A stretch of DNA of 64,000 bases, from NCBI GenBank assembly GCA_005656395.1, contig SRSI01000078.1:1798001-1862000 (forward strand). The letters are read 5' to 3'. The translations under genes were made by a program, and so were the position numbers. The notes below the pieces were generated by a model that had not been told where the DNA came from, did no database searches, and saw only the letters and a program-made list of their open reading frames with translations. Positions 1 through 14,100 of the stretch are shown one piece after another. Each line of letters starts with the position of its first letter. Positions within the stretch are counted from its first letter, which is position 1. The DNA comes from Strongyloides papillosus (lineage: Eukaryota; Nematoda; Chromadorea; Rhabditida; Strongyloididae).

Positions 1-487
1 GCTTTTCATTTTATTAGAAAAATTTTTTACTCCTTTTATTTATTTATTAAATCGAGAAAATATATCATAATTTTTAAACATTCCTATTTAAGATTTCTTT
101 TTCCATTACTAACATCTTTTATTAAATGTTTGAGAGGATTAGGTGAAGCAATCTAAGCACATATATTAATGATTACATAACAAAAACTATTTAATAAAAA
201 GGTATTTTCAATTAATCTTGTATTTACATTTTTCAGTACCATATATAACGTTTACATTTTATAAAATATTGAAAAAATATTTTTAAATATTAATATTGTA
301 TATTAGAAATATTAGTACTACTATATTTTATCATTTACGATAAAATAGACACTTTTACTATAATTTTTTTAAAAAAATTCCATCATATTTTAATTTATAT
401 ACCAAAAGAATCCATATTTTCAATAACAAGGTATATTACATTAATATTATTCATTATAATATATATGTAAAAAAATATCATTTTAGA
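1..487. other. AT-rich flank, no gene recognised
   Basis: Very AT-rich sequence with stop codons in all frames. I see no coding exon, RNA gene or element. It may hold the promoter of the gene that starts at 488, but I recognise no specific signal. Confidence 0.5.
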
Positions 488-3400
488 ATGTCCTTGTCAT
501 GGCAGTTTCCAAACAAATTTTATTCAAATCGTAATTGCAATACCTTGCATTCTCAAGCACCAAGTACTCCAGGTGATTTACTATTCTTTCTACCTTTGTG
601 TTTGTAAAATGTAATAGTTAAGTTTTTTTTATAATTATTAAAACTACTTTTAACACCGTAATTTAACTAATCGCACCTTCTTTATTCTTTTATTATTTAT
701 TGTTTAAATAACAACAAATAAAACAATATTGATGTAAGATGTCCATATAATAAAACAAATTATTTCTATACAACTAACAAATAAAATAATTTACTGATGA
801 TTTGTTAAAAAGTAAAACTTGTTAGTAAATTACTAAATAATTTAAACTACTAACTTTTTAGGAATTTTACCACAAAAATATTCTTTTCTTTTTGTCGATA
901 TACTATTTTTAAATAAGTTTCTTATAAATAACACTATATTTTTACTTATTTTACTAATATTAGTAATATTTAATTTAATTTTTATCCTAAGTTTAATAAA
1001 CACTTTAATTTTTCAAATATATATAGAGAAACATTAAATTTAATAAGAATAAATGTATATGTTGCCTATAATTGATCAAATGACCTCGAAGAAAAAGAGA
1101 TAATGTATGAGATAAAACTTTTCATATTCATAAACTATTGTTATACTTGGAATCATCCAAATAACTATCTTTTAAAACTTTGAACACTATCTTGATATCA
1201 ATAAACATTTTCTCAATCATGTAATCTTTTATAAATTTTTAATAATAATTCAATTAGTTATTCTATCATTTGTTATTTTTTATCCTACTTCATTTTTTTC
1301 TAAAAAAGAACACTTTTAATATTATTATGACAGTGGTAGAAAGATAAAAATATTATTGTAAACATATTAATATGAAGTGTGTTTAGAATTTTATTATAAT
1401 TTTCATATTTTTAGCTGTATTCTCGAGTTTGATAAAACCTTACATGATAAATATAGAAAAAAATCAAGGAGGTAAAGAGGTTGTTACTGTAAAACCAAGT
1501 ATAACACATGCATTGGCTACTGAAGTCTTAGCTCAAAAGTTAGAACGTTTTGAAGATTTAAAAAATGGCAGCAATTGGTATGATAATATTATTATATAAC
1601 TTAAATAATCTTTTATTTTATTTTTAGCAGTATAGATAGTATTTCTGGGTCACATAATTCTTCTTTGTTAAGTAAATTTTTACTTCACTCTTAAATAGTA
1701 ACAAAATTATATTTATTTTTTTAGGTCGTCAATATGATTCACAAAATGCTTATAATGAAAAATTACGGCATACATCACCATTTAGATATGTTAAATCATT
1801 AAAATTTTCTGAACCATTTAATAATATACAACAAAATATTTTAATATTAATAGGTTAGTCATCATTATCAATATAAATTAATATAATAAAAAAATTAAAC
1901 TTTTTTTAGAAGCGATTACTGCTGTTGAAGTTGATGACGTTGTTACCTTGAATACATTAATCTCAAATAATGATTTTGATGTTAATGCTTTAATAAATAG
2001 TGGTCTTTACCGTGAATTTAGGTATAAAATGGGTTTATTAGATATTGCATTGATGTTGGGACATTATAAATGCGCAAATTTATTGTTGGATAAAGGAGCA
2101 ACGATTAAACAAGATAGTAGGTTATTGAAAAAAATACTTATAAAGTAATAATTAATTTTTTATTAGTTGACATAATAAATCGTAGGAAAATTGTAAATGA
2201 AGTTAAAAAAGTTTATGAGGAGAAAACAGTATACCTTTTGGAAATGGATAATGATAAAAATAACGTAAGTTTGTAAATATAATAATTTAATCGTTTATAT
2301 ATTTAAGGAAGATCAAAGAGGAATAAATAATGTTATCCAACAGTCAAATATTATTAAAAAAATGGAAGTAGTTATTAAAAAAAACGAAACTACAGGTCAT
2401 GTTATTGATGCTAGAGTATATGTAAGCTCATCAAACACCGTTTTATTTGAATTTTTTCCTCCACCAACTAGTATAGGAAATACTATTATTAAATATAAAA
2501 GTAAATTTAAAAAATATTAATTTTTTATTATATTTTAAAATTTATAACTTTAGTAGAATGGAGTTTATCTGAAGAATTTGATAAAATAATTGATTTTAAA
2601 ATGATTTATGATGTACGTCAAAATTGTACTGAAATTGATAATCTTATCCATGGAAATTCCTACTATTTTAGAATTACTGGAGGTTCTATATATGGTGACG
2701 GGATTCCTATAATTGCTCATCCATACCCTATAACTATAAGTAGTTGGGAGGATGTTGATAATGTTATTGTTGGTAATGAAATTGAGTCTCACCAAGAAGC
2801 AATAACATCATTATCTCGAGACGTTGAAAAATTTAAAAATTCTATTGTCTGGCAAAGAAGTAGGATGACATTTATTTTAATAAAATTTTAAATATTTTTT
2901 TATTATAGTATTTCCCACAAATATAGAAGGAATCGCAAAAAAGAAACCATCAAGATTACGTTATTTGTTTTCTGCCAGTAAAAAATTTGTAAAAAATGTT
3001 CAAAAAGGAATATATTTAACAAGTATTATTTATACAACAGATAAAGTTTTATGTACTGTTGATGATGGCTTACCAATAATTGCAGTTGAAGAAAATGAGT
3101 TAAATATGTCAAAAGATGATATGAAGTGGTTAATAAAATTATCAAGATGCTGGGAACAATTACATATTTTACAAGATACCAATAGTATACAATCAACTAA
3201 TTTTCAATTTAGAACATCTATCATTGATAGCGTTAATTCTATGATTAATGCATTAGGTATTAAAGATATTGGAACAGTCCATTATGCTCCTATTATGTTT
3301 GAAAAAAAAGGAATTATTTTTATTGTTACTGTAAGATTTACTTTTGAAGGTCAATTATCACAAGGATTAGCTACTAAATGGACAACTCTTAGCAAATTAA

Positions 3401-5297
3401 TTCGTAAGAAAACTAATTGTCCTGCTATAGATTTCTTAAACAATGAAGTAATTAATATTTTAAATTTTTATGAATCTTATCAAATACCATTAGATAGAGG
3501 ACTCTATTTATGTTATTTAAAAACCTTTTCAACATTATCATCTATAAATTTACTTGTTCCTGAAAATCTTCCAAATTCGCTACCATTCATTTGTGTAAGA
3601 GATAATCCTCACGTTTCTAAAGAGGAATGGGAATGGATACAAATGCTAAATGAAATTGATTTATATAAAGAGAGTAATGAGATAAATTTTTCAAACAATG
3701 ATAAAAAACTTTTACAAGACGATGATAGTAGAGAAAATAGTGATGATGAAAAAGTTAATAAAAATAGCAATAATAGTGATTCACAAAAAATATTACCAAC
3801 TTATGCACAAAGACATTTTCAAAAAAAAATATACCGTTCAATTCAAATGTTTTTAAAAGACCTAGGAGTTTCATCAACCAAAATGATAGACCATCGATTA
3901 TATCGTCTACGTGTTTTTCGACTAAATCCAGACGTTTCAATGATATTAATTGTTCCAAATATAGATGAGGTATGTTCAATGGTTACAGATGACAAACGAT
4001 TCATTGAAAATATGGAATTATTAAAAAGTTGTCAAACTATTCCAATACCTATTTTCGAAATGCTTCATCTATCGGCATACCAACCAGAATTTATGAATTC
4101 TTTTTGTCAATTATCAATTTTTATTGAGCATTACCTTACTGTAACACAATATGAATGTCGCAAATGTATTGTTGATAGGGATGAAAAAGTTTATAGAGAA
4201 TTACTTGATAAATTAAATGAATTTAAAAATCAACTTGAAGTTATATGGAGAAATGCTAGATGGGTCTCAAATATTGCAACAATAGCACGTGATTCTAAAA
4301 AAAGTAATTGTTTTATTGATTTTTCAAAAATACCTATATATAGTAGGTCAGAAAAATGTCAAGAATATGATTTGAATTCTAATACGAAAAATAATGACTA
4401 CTATGGTGATTTAGTAAGTTAATATTTTAAAGTATTCCTTCTTTTCGAATATACATTTTTTTTATTTAGATTTCCAAAAAAGTTATTAGTAATTCAATGT
4501 TTAATGGAATGCAAAATGAATGTTCATCAAATTCTAACATTTATTTAAATAATGTTTCAACTAAAAGAAAAAAAAAATCTTTTAAAACAAAAAGTAATGC
4601 TATTTTTAACTTTGATAGACTTTTTATTAATGAAAAAAAAATCAATGGTACAAAGTCAAATGTTTATCGGAATTGTAATATTGATAGATCAAAATACACT
4701 TCACAATCATCGAAAAAAAATAAAAAAGATGAGTCATCTTTACGTATACGATCTGCATCACAAGGATCTCATTTTTTTAAATTTCGTAATAAATTTTCTA
4801 AAAGTGATACTTATATATCAAGAAAAGGACGTCTTATGAGAAATGATACAGCAAGTGTCGTTAATGACCATGAGTCTAATGATAATAATGATATATCATC
4901 AAAAGAAATTATGGGATTTGGTTTACTTCGTGTTCATATAGCTTTTAATTATTGTCAAAATATTGGTGCTTCAATTAGATTAAGAGTTACAAAAAATACA
5001 ACATGTAAAGAGGTTATTACTTTAATTGTAAAACAATTAAATCATGTTAAACCAAAAGTAATAAATGAAACATTTCCTAATACTTCAGAGGAAGAGGAAA
5101 AAAAGGAAATAAGAAAGGCATTATATCAGGAGGAAGATTTTTGTCTAGTTGTTATATTAGGTGGAAGGGAAAGGAGGTTACGTAACGAATTTCAACCTTT
5201 AAACTTAAGTTTACCATGGAATAAAGGAAAATTATACATACGTCATATTGATACGCCATGTGAAGCAATTATGTGTGGCAATGAAGTTTTAGTTTAA
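488..5297 (+). CDS. ANKFN1/Wide-awake-like protein (ankyrin + FN3 + Ras-association)
   Basis: Ten exons join in frame into about 1,185 residues: 488-572, 1415-1577, 1628-1671, 1725-1853, 1910-2116, 2167-2264, 2308-2500, 2554-2859, 2909-4413, 4470-5297. Seen: an ankyrin-type segment (about aa 141-205, with GLLDIALMLGHYKCANLLLDKGA-like helices), a fibronectin III fold (about aa 250-365, with IEWS at the start and the HGNSYYFRITG strand), a long conserved middle, and a basic Ser/Lys-rich stretch before a Ras-association-like domain (about aa 1060-1165, beginning GFGLLRVHIAF). This domain order is the signature of ANKFN1/Nmf9 and Drosophila Wide awake, cytoplasmic adaptors linked in fly and mouse to clock-gated neuronal excitability. 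That role is inferred here. The start is uncertain: the first intron is 842 bp, so exon 1 could be wrong, although an acceptor-like TTTTAG directly precedes its ATG (a trans-splice site would fit). A poly(A) signal AATAAA lies at 5378-5383. Confidence 0.75.
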
Positions 5298-8200
5298 ATA
5301 TATATATTTCTTATTTATATAAGTCACTTTTTTGATGTACTATTTTATTTCTTTCATTTTTTTCAGTTTTATTATGGAATAAAAAAAATAGTTAATTAAC
5401 TTTAGTTATACTTTAAAAAAATGTACTATTGTGTAACTAACATTTTATATACTGTTTGGTAAAATATAATATTAGATACAAATATATTTTAAATGATAAT
5501 TTTTTTTGCTAATTAAATTATTTGATTTTTTCTTTTAAAGAATTACATTATTCATACAGTTTTTATTAATGTTTTGTGATTCAAATCTATACTTTTATAA
5601 CTTTTTTTTAAGAATTTTAGTAATTATCTGAAAGTGCGAATAAAATAGTGTCATATTTTATACACTTTATAATAGTGTAGTATTTAAAGAAACTATTTGT
5701 ATATTAGCTATTAATTTAACTGAGTCCTGAATTTGTTTGGATATAAAAGTATAGAAAATATTTTATTTAGACATTTAATTTTTTTTCAAAGTTTTTTTTT
5801 TAACAGTAAATTAATGTATTTTGAATGTTTTGACAAATGAAATAGTATTATTATTAACCTTAGTATATTTCCTGTAATTAAAATATTGCTCTTTTTGTAT
5901 TTATTTAAATAAAAAAATTGTAGATACGGAAGTAAATTATCAGTCATTAGTCAATTAGTAATAATTATATTCGAAAAACAATTTTTGAAGATAAAATATT
6001 TATTTCTTAAATGTTATTCTACTATAAAATGTATTATTTATGAGTAAAAAATTAATTTCGATAATAGTAATTGATAAAGTAGAAATAAAATTTATTATTC
6101 ATAGCACATGAAAGACAAAAACCTTCATTTATATTTTAAATAAATACAATATATCTATAAATTATATTTTTTTGGTTCATTCTTTAATATACATTTTAAT
6201 TATTGTTAAGGATATTAAAATTCATGTGTTTTGTACTTTTATAAAAAAAGTAAAAAATATGTAAAGCTATATTATTGTTCTTACTGAATAACTAATTTTT
6301 TATTAAGATAAAAATAAATTAAAGAATGTATCAGTTATATCTATAATATGAGACTTCAGTAGTTGACGCTTATGGTACAAAAGTAATTTTGACAGTTATA
6401 AATTTAATTTACAATTAACGTACTATTTTAATTAAACTTTAAGAGAATTAAAAAGGTTTTGAGTTATCAAGATTTAACTAAATTATTTTTAATATTATGC
6501 ATTCATTATTTTATTGTAAAAATTTGTTTTCAAATTATTCTCATTCAACATTATAGTATTACAACAACGTTTAAAGATATTTGTTTAAGCAATGTTATAG
6601 AAAATTGGTATAAAATCTTCTTTAAAGCTTAATTTTATGATCATTTATAGTACAACGAAATTTATATGCTTTTTTTTAAAATCTTTTTATTAGCCTGGTG
6701 AACTCATTTTTTAGACGAACTTTTGTATTTTGAATATCATTAAAATAATCACTTCTGATAATCATTTTTGTTAAGATAAACTAATTAATAGAAAATTAAT
6801 TTATCTATTTTTACGTATTTTAAAGTGTCTTAATTATTATTATTCAAAAAATTAAATACGACAACAAAGGTATAATTTCAATATTTTTTTTCTTCTATTA
6901 TTAAAATCAAAGTATAATCTTCATCCCTTATGATGTAACAAAATTTGGTGCTTTATTATAATGTAAATGAAAGTTATTTATCACTTTAAAAAAATTACAA
7001 TTTAATAATAAATAGTTATGGTTCATAGAGTATTTTATGTCATTAAAAAGCACTATTCACAAAGAGATAAAGGTATGAAAAATTTAGAATTTTAAAAGAT
7101 ACTCATATTATACTTAGCTATAAAAGATGAACAGAAAATTTTTAAATTATTTTATGACACGAAATATAAAATTTATAATAGTGTCATTTTTAGAAAAATT
7201 ATCATTTAAAAACTAACAACCCTGTTATCATTATAAATTCCTCAAGGGTTCCAATTTATTCATTTTAAGTTTAAAAAGACATTTAATATGGTTATTGTTT
7301 CATGAATAATAAATTCTAAATTTTATAAACTTTATAAGTACATATAAAGTATAAAAATTTTTAAAATTCAATTTACAATACATTTTTAAATTAATATATT
7401 AAAACGTGTTTAATAATTTATTGGAACTTTTTTTAAAACAAAAATCTTTTATGCTATTTAGTTTTTCCTTATCTTAAATAGTTTTGATATTCTCTCTTTT
7501 TTTTATACTAGTTTTATAAATGCTTTATTATTATTAAAAATTTATTCAATAAATATAATATATATATATTTTTTAAAAAGGAAAAGACATATATAATCTA
7601 ACATATTCATATTGTTTTGTTGCTTTTATTTAAGACGTCTATTGTAGAAGTTGGTGAAGCCAAGAAATGAATATATATAAAAAGTTGTTTATTTTTAATC
7701 CTTAAAAGGTATGCTTCCTATCTCATATAACATAATATTACAGTTCATTATCCTATAATTGAAAATAATTTTTCATTTTGTATTACTAATAATTTGTATA
7801 ATCTCAATAAATACACGCCATTTTCTTATAAAACTTATTTTCTATATTATTTTGTATCATATTTCCAGGTGGGAAGATTGTAGTTTAATATTAGCATACT
7901 TTTAAGAATTAATGTTATTTTACATATTTACAAACCTATTTTTGAATATAAGGAAATATTATTAATTTAATTTATTTAAATTGAAATAATATTTTAAGTA
8001 TGGTATTTTCAAAAAAGAAATACTTCCGTTGAGTTAATAATTTTTATTTAACATTTGTCTCTAGAGTTTCTATTCATTTTCTAAAACATTTTTGTTTTTT
8101 CAAATATATTTATAAAAGTATTTTTTTACATGTGTTAGATAAGAGATATAAAAAGCTTTGGTTGAAATAATATATTAAATAAGTAGTAATATCAATTGAT

Positions 8201-8870
8201 AAACATTGTTTAATAAATAAGAGAGATTAGTCTTAATAGATACTTAATTGTTTCATAAAAAATATTTCCATTGATTTTGTAAATAATAAATTTTTTATGA
8301 TTCCTAAAATGTTAATCTTTTAATGTACTTTTTTCTTAGTAAAATTTTATTTTCATTTTTATTTCCTAAACTCATGATAATCTTATTTAATATTAAAATA
8401 AATCATTTTCAATTGGAATTTTTTTAATAATATAAAAAAACGATATTTGCTTAGTGATAACATTTATTTTATATAATGATGGGCAAAACTTCTGTGAATA
8501 TAAGTGCTTGAATCTCATTAAATTAAACTAGTTTAATAATACATTTCTATTTTTCTACATTTGAAGCGGCATCCTAGATATGTATATTATAATATATATA
8601 ATAAATGTTTTTACTAAATAATCCAAGAAATATCTAAATTTTCTTAATATTTTGACTAAAAATAGATATTAAATAAGAAAATATGCGATGCAAAAATAAT
8701 AAAACACTTTATTAAATTAGATTCATTACAAATATTGCAAGAAAATTTCATCTAAACAATCTACTAATTAAACGCTTAACTATTTTTTTAAACTGACAAA
8801 CAGTATTTTATTTTTTATTTTAATTTTTGTTTACAGTTTTATAAAATTAATTTTTAAGAAAAGTATTTAT
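5298..8870. other. 3.6-kb intergenic region, no gene recognised
   Basis: Very AT-rich, with no ORF showing protein-like composition. The first about 100 bases are the 3' UTR of the upstream gene. Slightly GC-richer specks at about 7630-7675 and 8560-8580 could be 5' non-coding exons or control sites of the GTPase gene at 8871. No structure was established. An acceptor-like TTTACAG near 8836 may mark its trans-splice site. Confidence 0.45.
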
Positions 8871-10602
8871 ATGGAATCAAATAGTGGAGAATCTAGAAGA
8901 GCTTCATTACCCGCTCTAAGCAGTAGATCGAGAGCTTCAAATAGACTTATAATTCCTCAAACATCTTTTAATACACCAACATTGTTAGAAGATGTAGCAG
9001 AGTTTGAATTAGAGCCACCGTATATATCCCAACAAACTAGCTCAAGGTAACATTAAATAATTATTTAATTAAAGCTATGAGTTATTACTTTGTTATTGTT
9101 CTATAGGAAATAATGAAATTTAATTATCTATATTAAAAATGTACAATTCTCAATCTTTAATATATCAATTATGGCTAATTGAAAAAAAAAATTAAAAAGA
9201 AATTATTCTAATCCTTTTTTTCGTAATTTACATAATGTCATATAAATGTCCAATTACATCATTAGGGTATTATTAAAATAAGCATATATATATGAAAGCA
9301 TTTTAAGAATTTGTACTCATTTTAAAATTGAAAATTTTACTATATTTATTAAATATATTTTTAGCGCTGAAACATCACCAAGCATTTCAAGTCCTGGTTC
9401 TACAAGACCACTATCTGCCAGAATATATCGGTACGTCGTTTTTAGAATAATTTTAAAAATAGACTAATAAAAAACTTTCCTTTGTCATTACTTGTTTTTT
9501 TTACTGAAGATAATAAAAAAATTATTCTAAAACTATTTTCCTTTTCAGTAAGCATCTCAATATTGAACGAATGCACGATTATAATGATGATTTTGATGAA
9601 GTATTCGATTCTTCTTTTTCCGAAAACAAGAGAAGTGAAAGAATTTATGGTTCTCGTGGAGTTATAAACAAATCTAAAAATGAAAAACAAAAGGGTTTAA
9701 ATTTAAAAAACTTTATAATCTCTAAGAAAGGAAAAATCGTTGAAAATAAAAGTTCTCCTGATAATGGTTTGTCAAAAATACTTATATAAATATTTCAAAT
9801 TATTTATAGATAAAAATCGTCGTGCCACATGCCCCGAGATATTTCTTAGTTCTGAGAGTGATGTTCATGACATTAATAAAACTATCTTAAGAATTTATGG
9901 TATTAAAAATGTTGGAAAACATGCATTAACAAATAAATTAGCAAATTATGCCTATCCAAACAAATACCCTCCAGTTGACGAACCTAAATGTTTAAGTTTT
10001 AAAAAAGATTACTTTTCAAGAAAGTTACAATTTCTTTTGAATGCAAAATTACATGAATTAGAGATAATTCAAGGGTCAGCTTTGGAATCTGAACCATTTC
10101 AAAAAATATCAAATTTATATATGGTTGTTTATAGCATTGATAATAAAGATTCTTTTAATGCCGCTATTCAAACAATTAGACGTTTGGTTGAGAATAATCG
10201 TGACAGTACTTTTACGCAAATAATTCTAGTTGGTAATAAAATTGACCTTCAGAGAATAAGAAAAATATCCAAATTAGGTTTGTTTTAATTTTTTAAAGAA
10301 AAATATATAATTACAGCATATAATTTTTAGAAGGAAAAACTATAGCTAGAATTTATAATTCTTCTTTTATTGAAACATCGTCACTACTTGGTGTTAATAT
10401 TGATGTTTTATGGAGAAAAATATTACGAAATATTCAGAAATGTCAAGGAACAGAGGAATCACTTTTGAGCCGCATCATTAATAATGGAAGGCGTATTACC
10501 AAGTCATGTGAGGAAATTGTAGCAAAATTAACTCTTCAAAGTGATTCACCAATAATTATTGGATCGTCTCAGGTAGAAGAAAATATAAGTAAAGAAGCAT
10601 AA
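8871..10602 (+). CDS. RGK (Rad/Gem/Kir)-like Ras-family GTPase with degenerate P-loop
   Basis: Five exons (8871-9046, 9365-9430, 9549-9766, 9810-10277, 10331-10602) give an in-frame protein of 399 residues. An N-terminal Ser/Arg-rich extension (about 150 aa) precedes a Ras-like G domain. Seen: P-loop position GIKNVGKH (about aa 184-191), where His replaces the usual Ser/Thr; no DxxG G3 motif (the expected strand reads HELEIIQGSALESE); the NKxD guanine motif in LVGNKIDL (about aa 293-300); and a G5-like FIETSS. Loss of DxxG, an N-terminal extension and a C-terminal tail without a CAAX prenylation box are known traits of RGK proteins, which inhibit voltage-gated Ca2+ channels and remodel the cytoskeleton. 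Channel control is therefore inferred. With the P-loop Ser/Thr missing, Mg2+ and nucleotide binding may be weak. The gene lies about 550 bp upstream of epg-5 on the same strand, too far for an obvious operon. It could instead be another divergent Ras-like protein. Confidence 0.75.
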
Positions 10603-11152
10603 AATTTCCATTATTCATTTTTTAATAATATAGAATGAACAATTTTTTAAACAGTTGTTAATTTTTATAACCACATAATTGTATTTTACTTTAAATATTA
10701 AAACTTTTTTATTTTAAATAATTGATAAAAATCTACTATCATTCGGTAGTTATTAATTTTAATCTCTTGACATTGATACTAAGCGCGTGACTCATAAATA
10801 AATTTTAAAAAAATGATAATGATGTAGTGTTCGATAAAGATAATAAAATTCTTATTTAACACGATCGAACAATGCATTTTATTATCACAATATCAAAGTA
10901 CCATCTTAGTTTCGATATATAAAACTCCATATAGTTATTATTTTTGTAGTAACATTTTTACAACTTCGTTTTAAGACACCGCTCTTAAAAAGTTATATTT
11001 CACAATGTTAAGACAAATGTTTTTTGTTATTGATGATATTAATAATTTAGAAAGTTATTAGATAGACAGAATCTATAATTAGCATATGTTTCGGGTGTTA
11101 TTAATTTAAATTACGCAATATATTTTTTCAGGATATAATATAATATAGACAT
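10603..11152. other. Intergenic region between RGK-like gene and epg-5
   Basis: About 550 bp holding the RGK 3' UTR and the epg-5 promoter/5' UTR. A pyrimidine-rich acceptor-like site, TTTTTTCAG, ends at 11131, about 20 bases before the epg-5 ATG, and is a good spliced-leader addition site. Nothing else was recognised. Confidence 0.5.
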
Positions 11153-14100
11153 ATGGAAATAGCTCCAAAAACAAAGAAAAATAAAACTAAGACTAGGGAA
11201 GTTGTGGAGGAATTAGGACCTGCTCCATTACCACCACGCGGGATACAAAGTTATGTTCCAAAGGCAGTTCCTGATAATGAAAGTAAAGTTGATGACTCAG
11301 GTAAATAAATATTTTAACTATATTTTTGCTTATTTTATTAATTTAAAGTCAAACAACATGAAGTGGAACATGAGAACGTAACTGCTTCTGCACCCGTAAT
11401 AGACGAAGGTATTATTAATTAATTCATGATGCATATAAATGTATTTTATAGAGGAATATGTTATTGAAAAATCACCTGATAAAGTAGGAGATCGTTACAA
11501 ACCAAAATATAATATTGGATATGTGGATAATATTGCAACAACAACCCAACTTTATCCGCAATTGCAAAATGAAGTAATTAGTGATAAGATAATTGGAAAT
11601 ATTGGATTTGTGATTGATGAAAGGGGAATTGAGAAGACATTTCCATATCAACCTAAGATTCATGAAATAAATTTATATAGTGAGAGGAGGTTTGAATGCA
11701 ATATAGTTAATGAAATTAATTATATATCTACTGCCTATAAAGATATGGAAATTTTAAGAAATCGTTATAAAATTAAAGGAATTGAGGGTATAGTTCATCT
11801 TAACCAACATATGAATAAAATAATGGATAGTGATATGTTCCCTCATAGTATATATATTGAAGATCTGTTAAAAAAGTTTCGCGAGTATAGTGTAAGTAAA
11901 ATAAATGCAACAGTCGATAACCAAATGAATGTTTTAAATTTACAAAATTCAGAAAAAGATGTTTGGACTGAAGAGATAATTAACAATGATGTTACAGGAG
12001 TATGTGGACATGGTAGTAAATGTAGTGGTATTATAACGTTCACAAATTTTAAATTTCAAAACGAATCTTACAATAAATTTTGTAATGTTGTTAATGAAAC
12101 ATTTAACCATGAATTCAACAAATTATATCCATTAGAAATTGGTTGTCAAAGTTTGATAATTCAAATAGAATGGTGTTTGCATCGTGTTATGAAGAGTTTT
12201 GATGAGGAAATTAAAATGAGACGGGTAATTGAACATACAATTAACGAAGACAATAATGAAATGAATGGAAGTATAAGAAAAGAGATTCGTAAAATCTTAG
12301 CCTGCCTTTTTTCACAATTACGTAAACCAATAGTAAGTAAAGAATTTTCAGAGTTTATTAAAAAATGGATAAAAATGACTGTCGCAATATTAAATAAATG
12401 TATACATGTATCAGATCAAATCGCAATTATTATTCATCTTTTACGTTTACCTGGTGACTTATATGCTGGTGCTACTGATCTTATTATACCATGTTTAACA
12501 AATTGTACATTTGATCAATCAATATCATATTTTGGATTACTTATCTCAACATTAATGAAAGCCATAAATAATAGGGAAGAATTTTTATCTGAAGTTAATA
12601 CATCTCACTCTGATGAAGATGATTTTCTAGTTGTTAATGAGGATTCAAATATTGAAAATCCAATAAAATTGCAACCATTGGTTGTTTCTGCAATATTTGA
12701 TAGATTTAATATTAATGATTTAATTGGTTGTCATCAAAAATCATTCACCACGAGATATGGTGATCCTTCTTTTCATTTAAGTATTTTTACGAAATTTTCT
12801 CATTTAATAATGATATTATCAGAAGGATTAGATAATTATTCTGGAAAACACGTATTTAAAGATTTTATGATAAGAATAGCTCATATGCAAAAGGAAATAA
12901 TTTGCTTGCTATATAGTTTATATGGTGCAACACAAAGACAAGAAAATATTGAGTATTGTAATTTGCTTAAAGCAGATTTATCAAAATTAATGGTTTATTT
13001 TTTCTATAAAATAGTAAATACTGATTGTCCAATAATAGGACAAGTTTTAGTTGGCTTACCTCTAGATGGAATGTTTACTGTTGATATTTATAAACTTAAT
13101 TTTATACTTACAAAAGATACGAGAAATTTAGATTTTAACCAACTTTTTGAACCATCAATAAGTAATTTAATGCAAGAAAGAAGACAAAAAAAATGGGACA
13201 ATTTATTTTTAGAGATGAATAAAGAAATAACAGTTCATGATTCTTGTTATTTCAATGCTCTTGCTGAAGTTGTTAGTCACCTAGATTTTCTTGATTTAAG
13301 TTTTGTTGAACAAATTCTTGAATCATTTATGATCGATAGTAGAAAAAGAGAGTTATTTTCAAAGACAGGATCAGAAATGATATGTTCGATGTTAATGAAT
13401 AAACCAGAATGCTTGAAAAGAATACTAGATTTTATTGGTAGAAGGCATGCTGATTTAAATTCATATGCTTTGGATATTTTTAAGTGTTCAAATTTGTCTG
13501 GTGTTATTCCAAGTATTAGTATTGTAAATCAACTTGGAAAATGGTTATTATTATTTGATATAACGCATCCAGTTGCTAGAGTATCTATTTCACTTTTAAA
13601 ATCTGTCAATTGGAGAAATTGTTATAAGAATGAAGAATTTGAGTTATATGATATTGTAGGTAAACTCCTTGGACAACTTCAACAAACTAAATGTAGTGCA
13701 ATAAATAAAAAAATTGCTAAGGGTTCATTGAATCTTGTTAAACAAGGAGAACATAATGTATATCTAGAATTTAATAATTTTCTATGGGATATATGTTTAC
13801 GTTTACCCCAATTACATGTTCCATTCCCATACAATGATTCAGATGATATATTAAATACACCAATTAGTCATTTCTTACATATAATGAGAAATTGTATGGA
13901 TACGATGGAAAATTTTAAGACATACGGTTATTTTTATTTGGAAGAACTCTCAAAACAGGGTTGTCACCAGGCCATAGCTGTAATTATTGGTAGATTATTA
14001 TATGAATTTAATACTCAAGTTATTACAAATCTTAATAACAAAGAGTTTATGGGAATATTTGAAGCAATGATTACATCGAATGATTCTTACCTTGCTTTTT

